Shown here piece by piece: positions 12,701-32,450 of a stretch of DNA of 64,000 nt. Numbering within the stretch: position 1 is the first letter of the stretch; the number at the start of each line of letters is the position of its first letter. Source of the stretch: Flaccisagitta enflata. Lineage: Eukaryota; Chaetognatha; Sagittoidea; Aphragmophora. Both the position numbers and the translations under genes were made by a program. Below the pieces are notes generated by a model, which worked only from the letters and a program-made list of their open reading frames with translations, made no database searches and was not told where the DNA came from. The DNA lies in assembly GCA_965153355.1 (NCBI GenBank), contig OZ231127.1, forward strand, positions 19,902,001 through 19,966,000, given 5' to 3'.

Positions 12701-13879
12701 CTTTTTTTTATTGTCTGTTTCTTTTTGTTGAGGTAGAAGGGAAGGGATAAAGAGAGGAAGGAATACACCCTTTCTCTCTTTTTTTATAGATTGTTGTTTT
12801 TCAAAATTTTTATCGAATTTTTCTTCATGACAAACGGAATGTCCCGGGGTTGGAGATCAGTAAGCGAAGAAGCGGGAGAGAGGAAGAGAAAGAGAGAAGT
12901 CGATAATGTTTTAATAGTCTGAGAAACTTCTATTTTTCTTTAGTTCTCCTTTAGGATACAAAACTGAGAGCGAGGGAGAGAGAATTCCTATTAAGGCGTC
13001 CAGTGATGCGTAGAGCCTGTTTTCGTTGAAGAGAAGAGATTTCGTTGAGAAAGTTTGTAGACGAAGGAGGAGCCGAATGCGGAGGAGGAAGAGCAGTATA
13101 ATGAAGAGGAGCAGAGGCAGTGGCGAGAATCTGGTTTTGAAGAAGATTGTCTCTCTTTTTCTGTGTGTGGGGGTTTGAAATGTTTTCTTCTTCTTTTTCT
13201 TTTCTTTAGAGAAAGATTTATTTGATGTACGAGTTTTATTACGGTTTTGATATCATTTCTCTGTCGACTTGATTTTTTCTTTATTCTCGTTTTGATTTAT
13301 TGAGAGCAAGAAATATGCCGATGAAGGGCAGTAAAAAGTTTGTGTTGAGCTTCAAATTTAAAGTACAGAGGAGAGGAAAAAAAGGTTTGTTTTTTTTTCA
13401 AGAATATTTCTCTTTGGTCCGTTATTTGATCTTGAGTTTTTTTCTAATCTGAAGATGTTGATCTCTTTTTTTTCAATTCACGACAAATGCGAGAGAGAGA
13501 GATTGAGATTGCGTGACTTGGAAGAATGATCGAGATAGAGAGAGGACGAGAATAAAATTGTTTTTCTCCTTTCTTTTCCAAATAAGGAGTGGAGGAAAAG
13601 GAGGAAATCGACGGTAGGCTGATGGAACCGCGTCTCTGAATGAGATTGAGAGAATGCGAGAATGCGATGACAAAAACGACGTCTCGCCTTTTATAGCAAT
13701 TCCGTCCTGGGAAAGTTATCTTTCTCTTCTTCTATTCTTCTACATCGTCGTCGTCCTCGTTGCTCTCCTCTGTTTTCTTTTTTCTTTTCTTGTCTTCTTT
13801 TCTTTTTCTCTTTTTCTTCTCCTTTCTCTATTCTATCGATGATGAACACGAGATGCGTTGCCGAGGGGCATCAACGACG

Positions 13880-13880
<1 letters not shown>
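12701..13880. promoter_or_regulatory. Probable 5' region of the cadherin gene
   Basis: Lies immediately upstream of the minus-strand cadherin start. It is GA/CT- and T-rich, with no coding potential. A 5' UTR and promoter are expected here, but I cannot place a TATA box or a start site. Confidence 0.3.

Positions 13881-13960
<80 letters not shown>
13881..13960 (+). repeat. (GA)n microsatellite
   Basis: GA run of about 80 bp. Confidence 0.98.
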
Positions 13961-13963
<3 letters not shown>

Positions 13964-14861
13964 AAAAGGGAATCCAACGATTGGTGCATCAGATCACGTC
14001 ATTGGTTTCCCTTTGAAGACATTTCATTGGATGCAAAAGAAGCTGAAACGGTTTTGATTGGTTTAAACTCAGAAAAAGTTCGTCTCGACCCCCGATTCCA
14101 TCGGCATACAAATCTTTATTACCCCCCTTCGCTCCTCTTCCTCTTCCTTGTTGTCACCGTACAAACACTGCAAAAGGAAAACTTGAGTTGAAAATATGAA
14201 AAGACACGGGTAGGCTGACATCAAGAAGGCAATACAGACAGACAGATAGACAGACAGACAGACAGAAATACAGACAGACAGATAGGGAGAAAAAGATTCA
14301 CACTTACAGATAGGAAAAGATTCACAGACAGATCTATAGACAGGCGAAAAACCCGAAAGAATTGAGAGCTGTTGGAAAGCAGGTTGCCTCTTTCAGTCAT
14401 TTAGACAGAAGGATCAGGGATCATACACCTAAATCTAATTCTTAAGAAATACGACATTGAAAAGACGTTTCAAGGAGGCCAAGATATATGAAATAAGGTA
14501 AAAATGACATGATAAAGAAATGGTTTTGAGTGATCCGAAAACTGTTCAGTTTGAATAACACAGGTAGGCAAATTTCGAGGTCTTAACTTACATCCAAATC
14601 TTTCGAAGGATGACATTTACCAAACTCGTTTTTAGAAACTTTCAAAATGGATCAAAAGGTGAAAATTAAATCATGAAGATATTTCAGGATTTACTGGAAA
14701 GAAGAAAAAAACGGGGGCAACCAATTGTAATTTTTAAATGTGCGTTTTGTGCATGTGCCTGTGTCTATTTTTTTTGTAAATGCGAAATGCCAAATGCTGG
14801 AGTGTGTGTGAGTGTGAGGGCTTGTGCCTTTATACATGCGTTGGAGTCCAGATGAATCAGT
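13961..14861. other. Unassigned
   Basis: Contains a (CAGA)n tract near 14234-14285. No gene recognised. Confidence 0.4.
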
Positions 14862-14863
14862 CC

Positions 14864-14894
<31 letters not shown>

Positions 14895-14951
14895 CATCCA
14901 TCCATCCATCCATCCATCCATCCATCCATCCATCCATCCATCCATCCAACT

Positions 14952-14997
<46 letters not shown>

Positions 14998-15004
14998 CAA
15001 TTAA
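14862..15004 (+). repeat. (AATC)n-(CATC)n-(AATC)n compound microsatellite
   Basis: Symmetrical tract: AATC units, then CATC units (about 14891-14948), then AATC units again, as if a point variant expanded from the centre. Confidence 0.95.
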
Positions 15005-15916
<912 letters not shown>

Positions 15917-15959
15917 TATAAAAAATTCAAATACAGAGAGAAACAGAGACAGACAAATA

Positions 15960-16060
15960 ATTTGTTTCCTATTTTTTTTTTGTTTTTTTTTTTTTGTTTA
16001 TTTATTCCTCTAAATGTTTTTTTTGGTTTTTTTTGTTTATTTATTCCTCTAAATGTTTCT
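15960..16060 (+). repeat. Short tandem duplication in a T-rich tract
   Basis: The word TTTATTTATTCCTCTAAATG occurs twice about 40 bp apart. Confidence 0.8.
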
Positions 16061-16212
16061 TTTACTTGTTTTTCTTCTTTTTCTTTTCCAACTTTTTTCT
16101 TTCCCTTTTCTTTCCTTCCTACTGGCCAAGCTTGCTTCCTACGAGCGCCGCTCGCGTGCTCGGACACTTTCTGCATCCCTGCCTATAAGTCTCTCTCTCT
16201 TTACTTCATTCT

Positions 16213-17433
<1,221 letters not shown>

Positions 17434-17570
17434 GCCATGGTGCGTGCGATGGGCGTTTTTGTCGCGCATTTGACGTTTGACCCTTTTTTACGTTAAAAAT
17501 GCGTCTTTTGATCGCTCACGTTTCACACGCGGATACAAAACCGCGTCTCTCAGCTTAAGTTATGCATTTT

Positions 17571-18560
<990 letters not shown>

Positions 18561-18853
18561 TCATTTTCAAACACTCATTAATCACTTCGTTCATTCATCC
18601 CTTCGTTCATTCATCACTTCATTCATTCATACATCCAGCCATAATAAACTGCTTCTCAATGTCGATTGATTGTTGATTCCTAGTATAAATTGATCGTCAA
18701 TCGTGCTTCCCACAACTAATTACACCTTTGATGCACTGCGCCGCTCTTTTGCTCTCAGCTTTCCCAGTTTTTCTTACGATTTTCTTTGATAAGGAAGAAT
18801 TGAAAATAAAGGGCAAATGGTGGAAAAAAGGAAATGAACACGTGTTTTAATAA
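18561..18853. other. Unassigned
   Basis: End of the ATTC block and mixed sequence; no gene is seen. Confidence 0.4.
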
Positions 18854-19032
<179 letters not shown>

Positions 19033-19046
19033 GAAAATAGGAAGTA

Positions 19047-19159
19047 AACAAGGCAAAGTAGGCCAATAAGGTGCGACGTGTGGATCGTCGAACGAATGCG
19101 TTCCCCAACCAACCGACAGACCGACGGACACAGCCAGTTATAGAGGTGCTTTCGCACCT
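19047..19159 (-). mobile_element. PCE, GTG subfamily (copy H)
   Basis: Read on the minus strand it begins AGGTGCGAAAGCACCT (19144-19159), then CTATAACTGGCTGTGTCCG and a GTCGGTCTGTCGG block. It ends with CACGTCGCACCTTATTGGCC and a TTGG-containing hairpin before TTGTTT. The arm in the 3' end matches the palindrome stem. A close second copy is at 32451-32565. Confidence 0.75.
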
Positions 19160-19546
19160 AAAAACCGTACCTTTCAGAATATTTCGTCCCTTTGCATGGC
19201 AGTCGGCAGACTCTTGCTTTGGCTACAAAACAAATACTCTTCAACATCGGTGTTGTCGTCGTGGTTCTCGATGTTGTTGTCGTCATCTCCGTTGTTGTTG
19301 TTTTTGTCGTTGTTGTTGTCGTCTTCTCCGTTGTTGTTGTTTTTGTCACGGCGTTGCTAAGGGCCATCCATCGAAAATTGGCAATGATCGCAGTTGCCAA
19401 CAGCGCAGAAATTTGCGATATCAATACGACCATCTCTTTAAGATAACCCCTTCCTCTTCCTCCTCCTCTTCCTCCTCACCCTCTTCAGGTCTCATCTTTC
19501 AAAGCTTCAGTCTCATCTTTGTCGCTCGCTTGCAATCAGCAACGAG

Positions 19547-19554
<8 letters not shown>
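19160..19554. other. Unassigned, with GTT/GTC-rich tract
   Basis: 19250-19345 is a degenerate (GTTGTCGTC)n tract. No gene recognised. Confidence 0.45.

Positions 19555-19642
<88 letters not shown>
19555..19642 (+). repeat. (GA)n microsatellite
   Basis: GA run of about 88 bp. Confidence 0.98.
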
Positions 19643-20005
<363 letters not shown>

Positions 20006-20169
20006 CTTATTCTGGAGTTTGAAAACAAGTATCATCTTTGAAAGAGTGCTGCTTTTAAAGGAATAAAGCTGAAACAACAAGATTGGTCCCGTCATAAAGG
20101 GTTATTTTAACTTTTTTTTTCAAATGGAACCAATTTGGGGTCCTTAGTATTAGAGGATGTTCTTTTGGA

Positions 20170-20618
20170 GAAGAAGAAGAAGAAGAAGAAGAAGAAGAAG
20201 AAGAAGAAGAAGAAGAAGAAGAAGAAGAAGAAGAAGAAGAAGAAGAAGAAGAAGAAGACGAAGAAGAAGAAGAAGAAGAAGAAGAAGAAGAAGAAGAAGA
20301 AGAAGAAGAAGAAGAAGAAGAAGAAGAAGAAGAAGAAGAAGGAGAAGGAGAAGAAGAAGAAGAATAAGGAGAAGAAGAAAAACAAGATTAAGAAGAAAAA
20401 CAAGAAGAAGAAGAAAAACAAGAAGAAGAAGAAAAACAAGAAGAAGAAGAGGAGGAAGAACAACCGGAACAAGAGAGGAAGAAGAAGAAGAAAAAGAAAG
20501 AGAAAAAGAAGAGGAACAGGAACATAAGAGGAAAGAGAAAAAGAAAAAAGAAAGAAAAAGAAAAAGAAAAAGAGGAGGAAGCACAAAAACAAGAGATGAA
20601 GAAGAAGAAAAAAGAATA
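20170..20618 (+). repeat. (GAA)n microsatellite grading into purine-rich sequence
   Basis: Near-pure GAA to about 20350, then degenerate GAAGAAAAAC and GAAAAAG units up to the PCE at 20619. Confidence 0.97.
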
Positions 20619-20786
20619 AACAAGGCCGGATACACGGCCACCAGTTGCGGACGGGTGGGCAGTGGCAAAAATGGGCGTTTTCCCCACTTTTCAACTCGAG
20701 CGTGACGGACCGACGGACCGACGGACCGACGGACCGACCGACGGACGGACGGACAAAGCCTCTTATAGAGTTGCGTGTCCGCAACT
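20619..20786 (-). mobile_element. PCE, TTG subfamily (copy F)
   Basis: Minus-strand start AGTTGCGGACACGCAACT (20769-20786), then CTATAAGAGGCTTTGTCCG and an unusually regular (GTCC)n/(GGTC) block. The end carries CCCACCCGTCCGCAACTGG and a GGCC-GTGTATCC-GGCC hairpin, then TTGTTT. The flank is a purine tract on both sides, so it appears to sit within the GAA/AAAG repeat. Confidence 0.75.
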
Positions 20787-23060
<2,274 letters not shown>

Positions 23061-23069
23061 TGTCATGTC

Positions 23070-23075
23070 TGTCCG

Positions 23076-23120
<45 letters not shown>

Positions 23121-23255
23121 GTCCCCTCCCAAACCTTGCCCCCCTAGCCGGCCAAGCGATGCGAACCCCACCACCCCGCGCTCATCCCGCACGATAGGAG
23201 TCAGCGGGGGCCGGCATTCCCCCACTCTGCTCTCTCTCTCTCTCTCTCTCTCGTT
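23070..23255 (+). repeat. Two (CT)n tracts flanking a C-rich segment
   Basis: CT runs at about 23074-23120 and 23226-23252. Confidence 0.9.
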
Positions 23256-25565
<2,310 letters not shown>

Positions 25566-25567
25566 TA

Positions 25568-25695
25568 CAGTCAAATTTCGCTAAAACAGATTTTGAGGGA
25601 CCAACAAACTTTATCTGTATAGGTGGACCTTTAATTTGCATCTATTGTAGAGGGCATTTCATTGCTAGCTGTTCCGTAAGAGCGGGGTTCAACTG
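25568..25695. mobile_element. Short Tc1/mariner-superfamily MITE (Tigger/pogo-like ends)
   Basis: Ends CAGTCAAATTTCGC and, inverted, CAGTTGAACCCCGC, flanked by TA on both sides. Inner words GGGACCAACAAA and GCGGGGTTCAACTG are typical of this kind of short element. It is 128 bp and non-coding. Confidence 0.65.
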
Positions 25696-25800
25696 TACGT
25701 CTAAGAGTACGTCAGTCAATCATTTTGTCTGCTTATCTTTCTGTCCTCAGACTGATAAGACAATGAGGTGTAATTTGAGTCTTTTTAATCATTCTGACTG

Positions 25801-25870
<70 letters not shown>
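25801..25870 (+). repeat. (CTGT)n then (CT)n microsatellite
   Basis: CTGT units switch to CT units with no break. Confidence 0.95.
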
Positions 25871-25874
<4 letters not shown>

Positions 25875-26340
25875 GCATTCTTAAAAGTTAATATCATTTT
25901 ATTTCGGTTTCTCTTCTCAAACTAAAATCTCAAGCAAATCTTTATGATTAGCAACTAATTGATAAAAGAGATTTCGGGTCCTTTTTTTCCCAAAACATAA
26001 AGCAGCTGCAGTAGACCAGAGGAAACTTTTTTCTCTCTCCAAAAGGAAAACATTCTAGGGATTATATGAATTTCAGTAACAAAGAAAAGAGAAAATAAAA
26101 TTCTTTTTTTGATATATTTTGATGTTCTTTTATCATAATACGAGAGCACAGACGCAGAGAATGTTTATTTTACTTCATTTTGAGATGATTTAAGGTAGAT
26201 GGCGTTTTCATGATTCGTGGTCTGATGCTCTTAGATCGTCATTATCACAGTCTGTGTGTCATCTGTGTGATATCCAAAAGGAGTCGTTATAATATCAACA
26301 ACGTCCAAGATGCATCAAGTTTTACCAATGTCACCTTTTT
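25871..26340. other. Unassigned, AT-rich
   Basis: No gene recognised. Confidence 0.4.
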
Positions 26341-26513
26341 AGTCGCGTGCACGCGACTCTACAACCCGCTCTGTCCGTCGTTCGGTCCGTCGGTCCGTCG
26401 GTAACACTTTGCTTTTTCGGCGTTTATGGGCGGTTTTGGGATTACAGTTTTTGCCCAACTGCCTAGCTGGTCTATTTCATCATCGCCCCTGCCCACCCGC
26501 ACGCGCGGGACAT
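26341..26513 (+). mobile_element. PCE, TCG subfamily (copy B), 3' truncated
   Basis: Begins AGTCGCGTGCACGCGACT (26341-26358), preceded by T5, then CTACAACCCGCTCTGTCCGTC. The body matches the copy at 1148 as far as CCCACCCGCACGCG, where it diverges; the terminal hairpin is missing. Confidence 0.75.
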
Positions 26514-26552
26514 TACTAACTTAGGATGGCTCAAATTGACTTTAATTACCTC

Positions 26553-26583
<31 letters not shown>

Positions 26584-26775
26584 TAAAATGACTTAAAAAT
26601 ACAAAAAACAGTGTTAAATGACTAGATTGACCACATTGACTTAAGTGACTTAATATAACTTAAGATGACTTAAAATGACTGATAATGATTTAGAATGACT
26701 TAAAATGACTAAGAATCACTAAGAATGACTAAACATGACTAAATATGACCTAAAATGGCTTAATGTAATAAAAAA
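26514..26775 (+). repeat. Degenerate 10-bp minisatellite, unit ATGACTTAAA
   Basis: About fifteen variants of TAAAATGACT/TAAGAATGACT between 26520 and 26760, with an A30 run at 26551-26580. Lies between two inverted PCE ends. Confidence 0.8.
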
Positions 26776-26840
26776 AGTAAAGTTTGACCAACGGACGGAC
26801 GGACGGACGAAGCGGGTTGTGGAGTCGCGTGGACGCGACT
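26776..26840 (-). mobile_element. PCE, TCG subfamily, 5' fragment
   Basis: Minus-strand start AGTCGCGTCCACGCGACT (26823-26840), then CCACAACCCGCTTCGTCCGTCC. Only the capped end is recognisable; it faces the copy at 26341 in inverted orientation. Confidence 0.7.
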
Positions 26841-27190
26841 AAAAAGATCTGAGATGAGGAAAATATCTATAGTCATGGAAGGCTTTGTGTGTCTAGTTTT
26901 TAATGAAAACAAAAATTTTTGCTTAAACTAGAACTTGGGCTGAAAAAAAAAACCATTTTACCCCCCTCACCGCCTTCAGGGTTGCGTGCTCGCGACCAGA
27001 ACGCATTCGCAGATCTTTGATAATGATTCATTTTTGCTTTGATGTCACGTATTCAAAATAAACATCTAAGATAAGCTTTCTATGTAAATTCATACTGGAT
27101 ACGATTTTTTCAGTTGATGGCAAAATATTTTCCTTCTGGATTCGTCATTATAATCAAAATTATCTTCGCTTTTATCAGCCAAGCACAACA
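26841..27190. other. Unassigned
   Basis: No gene recognised. A GTTGCGTGCTCGCGACC word near 26981 resembles a decayed PCE stem. Confidence 0.35.
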
Positions 27191-27191
27191 A

Positions 27192-27321
<130 letters not shown>

Positions 27322-27455
27322 TTGAGACTGCCTTGATAATAAAGCCGCTTTTAAATCTGAAGTTTAATAATAATTGATAAATAGTCTCCAATTTGGTGAT
27401 AGAATGTCTCAAATGGATATCTAAACGCTTTTATCTTGAACCATGAATTGACGAT

Positions 27456-28055
27456 TGAAGGCAATTGAAGGAACTAACATGATCGCAACCATGCCCGGCA
27501 AAGGTGATAAGTGGCGCGACATCATTTGATACCTAACAGCATTCCCGGGCAATTAAAGGTCTGAAGGAAGCAACATGATCGCAACCAAGCCCGGCAAAGA
27601 TGGTCCAGAACGATGGAAGCAATAAGAACAATTTAAAAAGAGGGCCAGCCAAAGTTTCATTGTTTAGATGCTTTGGTTCTCCTGAAAGCTGATGGTCCAA
27701 CGCTTTGCGTGAATATGAATTTGGCGCCAAGTGATTTATTTTCCTTTAGAATGAAACTGGGAATTAATCCATTCAGTCGAATGTGACGCAGTGGCTTTGT
27801 CGGTAAAGGGCTGAACTTGTAATGGGAAAGTATCTCCCTTCAGGTTCACAAGTTGGACTTTTTTACTTTTTGGTCAACAATTATAGCTAGAGCTATGAAA
27901 CTATATTCACGCTATACTCTGGCCCAATGGCTTTCAGAAAAACCATAGTTTGAACTACTTCATCCAAACGGTGAAGCATGAAACGACCCTCTTTCTGATG
28001 GTACTGTAAGCGGCGCGACATCATTTGATATCTTACAGAATTTCCGGGGGCATGT
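27456..28055 (+). repeat. Dispersed repeat segments in direct orientation
   Basis: AACATGATCGCAACC plus GCCCGGCAAAG occurs near 27477 and 27571. GGCGCGACATCATTTGATA followed by an ACAG and CCCGGG-like stretch occurs near 27514 and 28013. Together they look like degraded tandem copies of one older element. Confidence 0.65.
27782..27865 (+). mobile_element. tRNA-Thr-like SINE head or tRNA pseudogene
   Basis: Shows an A-box-like TGGCTTTGTCGGTAAAGGG, an anticodon-loop-like CTTGTAA (anticodon TGT) and a B-box-like GGTTCACAAGT at the spacing of a tRNA. The acceptor and anticodon stems do not pair well, so it is not an intact tRNA. Confidence 0.35.
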
Positions 28056-28238
28056 AATTTGTCGTCAATGAATAATCGGGAAATGTGGAACTTGACACTA
28101 ACGCCTGTGAATGTCGTTATCGCAAGAAAAATACAAGGTAGACCCGTTTTGACAAAACTTTCTTATTCTGGTGTCTTTGCGCAATTGCCGTAGTCAGTGA
28201 GGTCTTTGTTTTTGACGTCGCATTATAGCTGTGGTTTT

Positions 28239-28265
28239 TGTTGCTGCTGCTGCTGCTGCTGCTGC

Positions 28266-28362
<97 letters not shown>

Positions 28363-28403
28363 CATTGTTGTTGTTGTTGTTGTTGTCATTGTCGTCGTGG
28401 TTT

Positions 28404-28489
<86 letters not shown>

Positions 28490-28506
28490 GGTGTTGTTGT
28501 TGTTGT
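28239..28506 (+). repeat. (GCT)n then (GTT)n trinucleotide repeat
   Basis: GCT units to about 28266 and GTT units to 28506, interrupted near 28360-28400 by ATCATT and GTCGTC variants. The polyC, polyV and polyL frames over it are not genes. Confidence 0.97.
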
Positions 28507-29125
28507 AAGCGTTACGTCTTCAGCTACTCAGCTCAGTAATAATCCGTGGATACCGCTTTGCCAAAACTTAAGCATTTAGCAGGTTCCAAGAAATTAATTT
28601 ACTTTAATTGTCGCAATTCGAAATCACGGTAAATCGACAGGAGTATCACATATCACCTTTTATCGTTGAAAATATAACGTCGATTATTTGAAGTATTTAA
28701 ACGCGCCAATGATAAATTCTTCCAGAACCAACATCAGTACTGACGGTAATACATTAGGTTTTATGACTTTTAGTCCATAAGCAATTGTTTGTTCGTCGAT
28801 TGCACACGTCTCTGTGGAGGGCTATCAGCCTATCAGTCTGTTTGTCTTTCATTTGGATCAATCAAAACTGCCCATGAGGCTCAAGTTGGATGTGTATCTA
28901 AGATTGTATGCTTGAGGCTTTCGCCTGAGAGAGGTTGTGTCTATCAGTCCGCATTTTTTGGGGATTATTTAGAAATACTGTCCCTGTGGATTCGCACGTT
29001 TACTTCCTCGGAATGAGTATTCCCATCGTTATTTTCTCAACGAGAGATATAGTGCTTTAATATTCAGGCATGGTTGAATGGTATTATACCCAACATTTAA
29101 AAAATCTGCAATATTAGAGAGAAAG
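28507..29125 (+). promoter_or_regulatory. 5' flank of the receptor gene
   Basis: About 600 bp upstream of the signal-peptide exon, AT-rich. The promoter and 5' UTR are presumably here, but I see no clear core element. A CTATCAGCCTATCAGTCTG segment near 28820 resembles PCE tetranucleotide blocks. Confidence 0.25.
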
Positions 29126-29212
29126 ATGATTATTTTGAAGATCGAAGCGCTTCTGATCATCCAATTTGTCTCCATCACTTCACCATCCATGGCGAACGAC
29201 AAAGTTATCGAG
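29126..29212 (+). CDS. 7TM receptor gene, exon 1 (signal peptide)
   Basis: Encodes residues 1-29, beginning MIILKIEALLIIQFV, a basic then strongly hydrophobic leader with small residues before a likely cleavage near SMA-ND. It ends at GAG|GTAAGT, an excellent splice donor. The exon is 87 nt, so the intron is phase 0 and joins in frame to 29587. An upstream in-frame ATG at 29078 would put 16 polar residues before the leader; I prefer 29126 because it gives a standard signal peptide. Confidence 0.7.
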
Positions 29213-29223
29213 GTAAGTTATTA

Positions 29224-29322
29224 TTGTCATAAGGGGTTTTCGCATTGGCAAAATTATCGAGATATTTCATAGGAAATATCAAGATAATATCTTGATTATA
29301 CGCCCAATGCGAAAACCCCTTA
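29224..29322. repeat. Hairpin MITE in receptor intron 1
   Basis: AAGGGGTTTTCGCATTGG at the left is matched by CCAATGCGAAAACCCCTT at the right. An inner near-palindrome around GATATTTC/GATATCTTG completes a hairpin of about 100 bp. Confidence 0.8.
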
Positions 29323-29586
29323 ACTCTAATTAGTTTTCATCATAGCCCAATCATCCAGTGAACTTGACAGGCATAGTATAATATCAGGATAAAGGATACA
29401 GGTCGTGTTTGATTTGGTGTGCAGTGATGGGCTGATGGCATCCCATAAAAAGACTTCAATGATTGGCTTATTTGGCTATCGAGTAAACTGCGTTTAACTA
29501 AACATTTTTTGGTCTCTCACATTTCGTCAGAGCGATTTTTTACTCAGCGAGGGAGTTTTGTAAAATGATTATTGATTTTATTTCAG

Positions 29587-32018
29587 TTTTCAAGTATCAA
29601 CATTGAAGATATGACACACGAATCAAAGAATAACAGCGAGGGAGGCATTCAATGTTTTCTGCGGGTCAGCTCCTCAACATGGATTGACTTTGAGAGTATT
29701 CATACTTTTGTTCTTTCTGGCAAAGTTTTTCTTCACGAGGATCTTCTGGATGTCCTAAACTGGAGTCCCAAAGGCGAGCGAGAGCGATCTATTGGAAGAA
29801 ATGAATCGGATTTCATTGTCGCCAACAAATTTCCCACAACTACAGTGAGGTATGGCTGTCACGATTTCCCACCAAATTGGTCGTGCCAGGAAAAAGCCAA
29901 CAAGTGCAAAAAGATTCTTCGTGCCATGTCAGATAAAACGATCATAAGAGATTATGTTATAAAAAAGGCCTTTGATGACAGTTTCTTTAACGATCTCGAA
30001 CTCGAAAACGATATCCAATTGCCATGCATGACGAATCATCTATTCTTCGAAGTAAAAGAAGACGCAGCTTCTAGTAAGTATTTGTGTTTGGGTAGTAATT
30101 CCTGGTTTTACATCGGCGATGTTTGGTGCGAAGCTTACTTCCGTTGCGTAGATCAAGCTTTAGACGCTTTGACCAAGTACAGCGAGAAATCAATCGCTTG
30201 CAAAAGAGAATACAACGCAAACATCACCTCTTTGATTGAAGATGGGTTTATAGATAGCGACATTGATGATATGCCACTTGAATATGGTCTTATAATATTT
30301 CAACGAAGAAAACACGAATACGTGAAAACGACTTTGCAATTTCCCATTCCGTCCCATTTCTTATCAAAATGCTCCCAGAGACTACCAACATTAACCTTAA
30401 AGACCACCCTCGACGTTGGATCCATATCATGCATCCGCAGAACCACGGGCATTGTTGTCTCCTTCCATTCCTTTCCGTCTTGTTTGGCTTTTGTAGCAGA
30501 ATGCTCGAAAATGTTCCGATGTGTCAAACGTCAAAGGGTTTGCAAGGGGGCCTCTCTGGGAGTGGAAACGAGTGAAGGATTTATCCTAAATCATCTCGTA
30601 AGCGTCAACTACCTCAATAACTTACACGATTGCTCGCACTGGGGGGTAGAAATCTACTACCATTTCGATGGGAACATATACTGCTCCGCAAAGAGGCTCT
30701 TCAAGGTGAAGAAGTTAACGTTTTGCGATAGTTACGAGTGGGCTTGTCTGAAAGTAGTGAGTTGTGCCATCAGGAGAGAGTCATGCCGTTACTTTCCCGT
30801 GAAAGGCGGCAATCTTTCCACATGGGAAGATCTAGATGTTGGTTTATTCAACATTCAAATGCCATTTCCTTCCCGCGAGAACCCGAGAAAACGCGTTCCC
30901 ACCTTATTCAAGTGCAATAAGAAATATGGGTATCCACATCATATCTTTCTTTACTTCATTACGACTATTTGTGACGAAAAGTGGACAAACTGCAATTTGA
31001 ACATGTCTATCTATAAAGATGAAAGATCATTTGCTTATGCGGCACATGACGTGGCGTATCTACTCGTATGGAACAGCCCCGGATATGTCACTGAAGCATA
31101 CAACCAAAACCCGGAAAGTCTCATCTACATGTGGGCTTGTAAAAGAGACGCGTTGACGTTGGCTACTTGCGCGCAATTTCTGACCATTTGCGACCAAATC
31201 AAGAATTGTTTGATCGAAGAAGAGATTGACGATGAAATCACGTTTGATTTGCCCGCTGACGACTTGTGTTACAGTCCCCTACCGGTCAGCACTTTGAATC
31301 CCAACCCCGAGGAAGAGCCGGGTGGACGTGGACACGACGTAGGGACGTTGGGTCCATCAGTGAGTTACACGTTGCCTCTGGACAAAACATATCCTCGAAT
31401 TTTCAAACGGTTGATTTACAAGGGATGGGAAATGAAGACGGGAAATGAATTGCAAAAGAGAACCAGTCAGCTGTTCTTCAACTTATTTCTAGAAGATTGT
31501 CGATACAAGCATGAATTTGAAGGTTATCTTTATGAGCCGTTTTTGACAGAAACCATCGATTATCTCATATGCGCGGTGCCATTTGGCATCGCCAAATTTA
31601 AAGAGAATGAGCTGGTGACCAAAGGTTGTTCCCAAATCCGTAAAGCCTGCGAAGAAATGAAGAAATGCTATATTCAACATGCCGAATATTTTGGGTTTCA
31701 CAATTTTCTCAACGACAATGTTATGACCATGGCACTCATTATGTTGGTCATCTTTCTACTGTCTTTATTTCTGACTATATTAACGCGTTATTTATATCCT
31801 GTCAAAATGCCATGGATTGAAAGGCTCATAGAGTATTTTGTGTACATGGCCCTGGGTTTCACCGGTGCGTCACTGTGCGCATTTAGCGTGAGAGTCAATT
31901 ATCCTATCTCTGGGACGGAGACTTCTCACCTTTTGCTCATCCTGAGACTTCTTTGGCATGTGGGCAGTTTCGTTCTGACGATGGCATTTCATGTCTATAT
32001 CGTCTGCTTCACTTTCAG
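29587..32018 (+). CDS. 7TM receptor gene, exon 2 (Cys-rich ectodomain, TM1-TM3)
   Basis: Follows TTTATTTCAG| and is open for 2432 nt (residues 30-840). About 710 residues of ectodomain contain many cysteines in recurring clusters of the type C-x(6-8)-C-x(4-8)-C. Examples are SCLAFVAECSKMFRC, ATCAQFLTICDQIKNC and GCSQIRKACEEMKKC, suggesting five or six diverged disulfide modules. Hydrophobic spans at about 741-768, 776-798 and 811-836 are read as TM1-TM3. Without splicing the frame ends at 32028 just after TM3, but CAG|GTTTGC at 32018/32019 is a usable donor, phase 2, that continues into exon 3. The last ectodomain cluster recalls the Frizzled cysteine-rich domain only loosely. I do not recognise the family. 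Confidence 0.75.
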
Positions 32019-32160
32019 GTTTGCGTAAAGGTATCATGTCAGGACCATTTCCTGCAGCTATCTTTGGCACGACGGGGAGTGAAAACACATCAGCACTTAA
32101 CAAAATTACCAACACTGAAAATATCATTGATATTTTTATGATCATTGTTTTCCATTTAAG

Positions 32161-32329
32161 GTGTTACTTCATTTATCGCCTGGTTGAAGGTCTCTCTTCG
32201 CCAGATGAAGTCGCAAAAAATATCAAACCCAAGCTAATTGCAACCACCATTATGTCCATCATTTATGATCTACCAAGAGTGTACCTCAATGTCAACCTTT
32301 TTGGATCTTTGTGCAGCTTCTACTATAAT
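32161..32329 (+). CDS. 7TM receptor gene, exon 3 (second inner loop, TM4)
   Basis: Acceptor CATTTAAG| at 32160; the phase matches exon 2 exactly, completing a split Arg codon. Encodes CYFIYRLVEG, a polar loop, and a moderately hydrophobic stretch with a central proline (about 865-887) read as TM4. The donor AAT|GTAATA at 32329/32330 is weak, but it is the one that gives phase 0, as exon 4 requires. The stronger-looking GAA|GTAAGA near 32405 would break the frame with exon 4. The exon is less certain than its neighbours. Confidence 0.5.
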
Positions 32330-32450
32330 GTAATAAAGGCCAGTAACAATGTTGTCACACTGCGCCACAGCCAAGGCGAGTTAAATGACTTCAATCGAAT
32401 TGGAAGTAAGAATTGACTGGTTTATCCAGTAGGCACAATCTCTCTCTAAA

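Noticed and set aside
14862-15004. CRISPR-like array
   Set aside because: The regular AATC/CATC units have no spacers, and the window is eukaryotic.
27782-27865. Functional tRNA-Thr gene
   Set aside because: Box-like motifs are present, but the anticodon and acceptor stems do not pair; kept only as a tRNA-like repeat.
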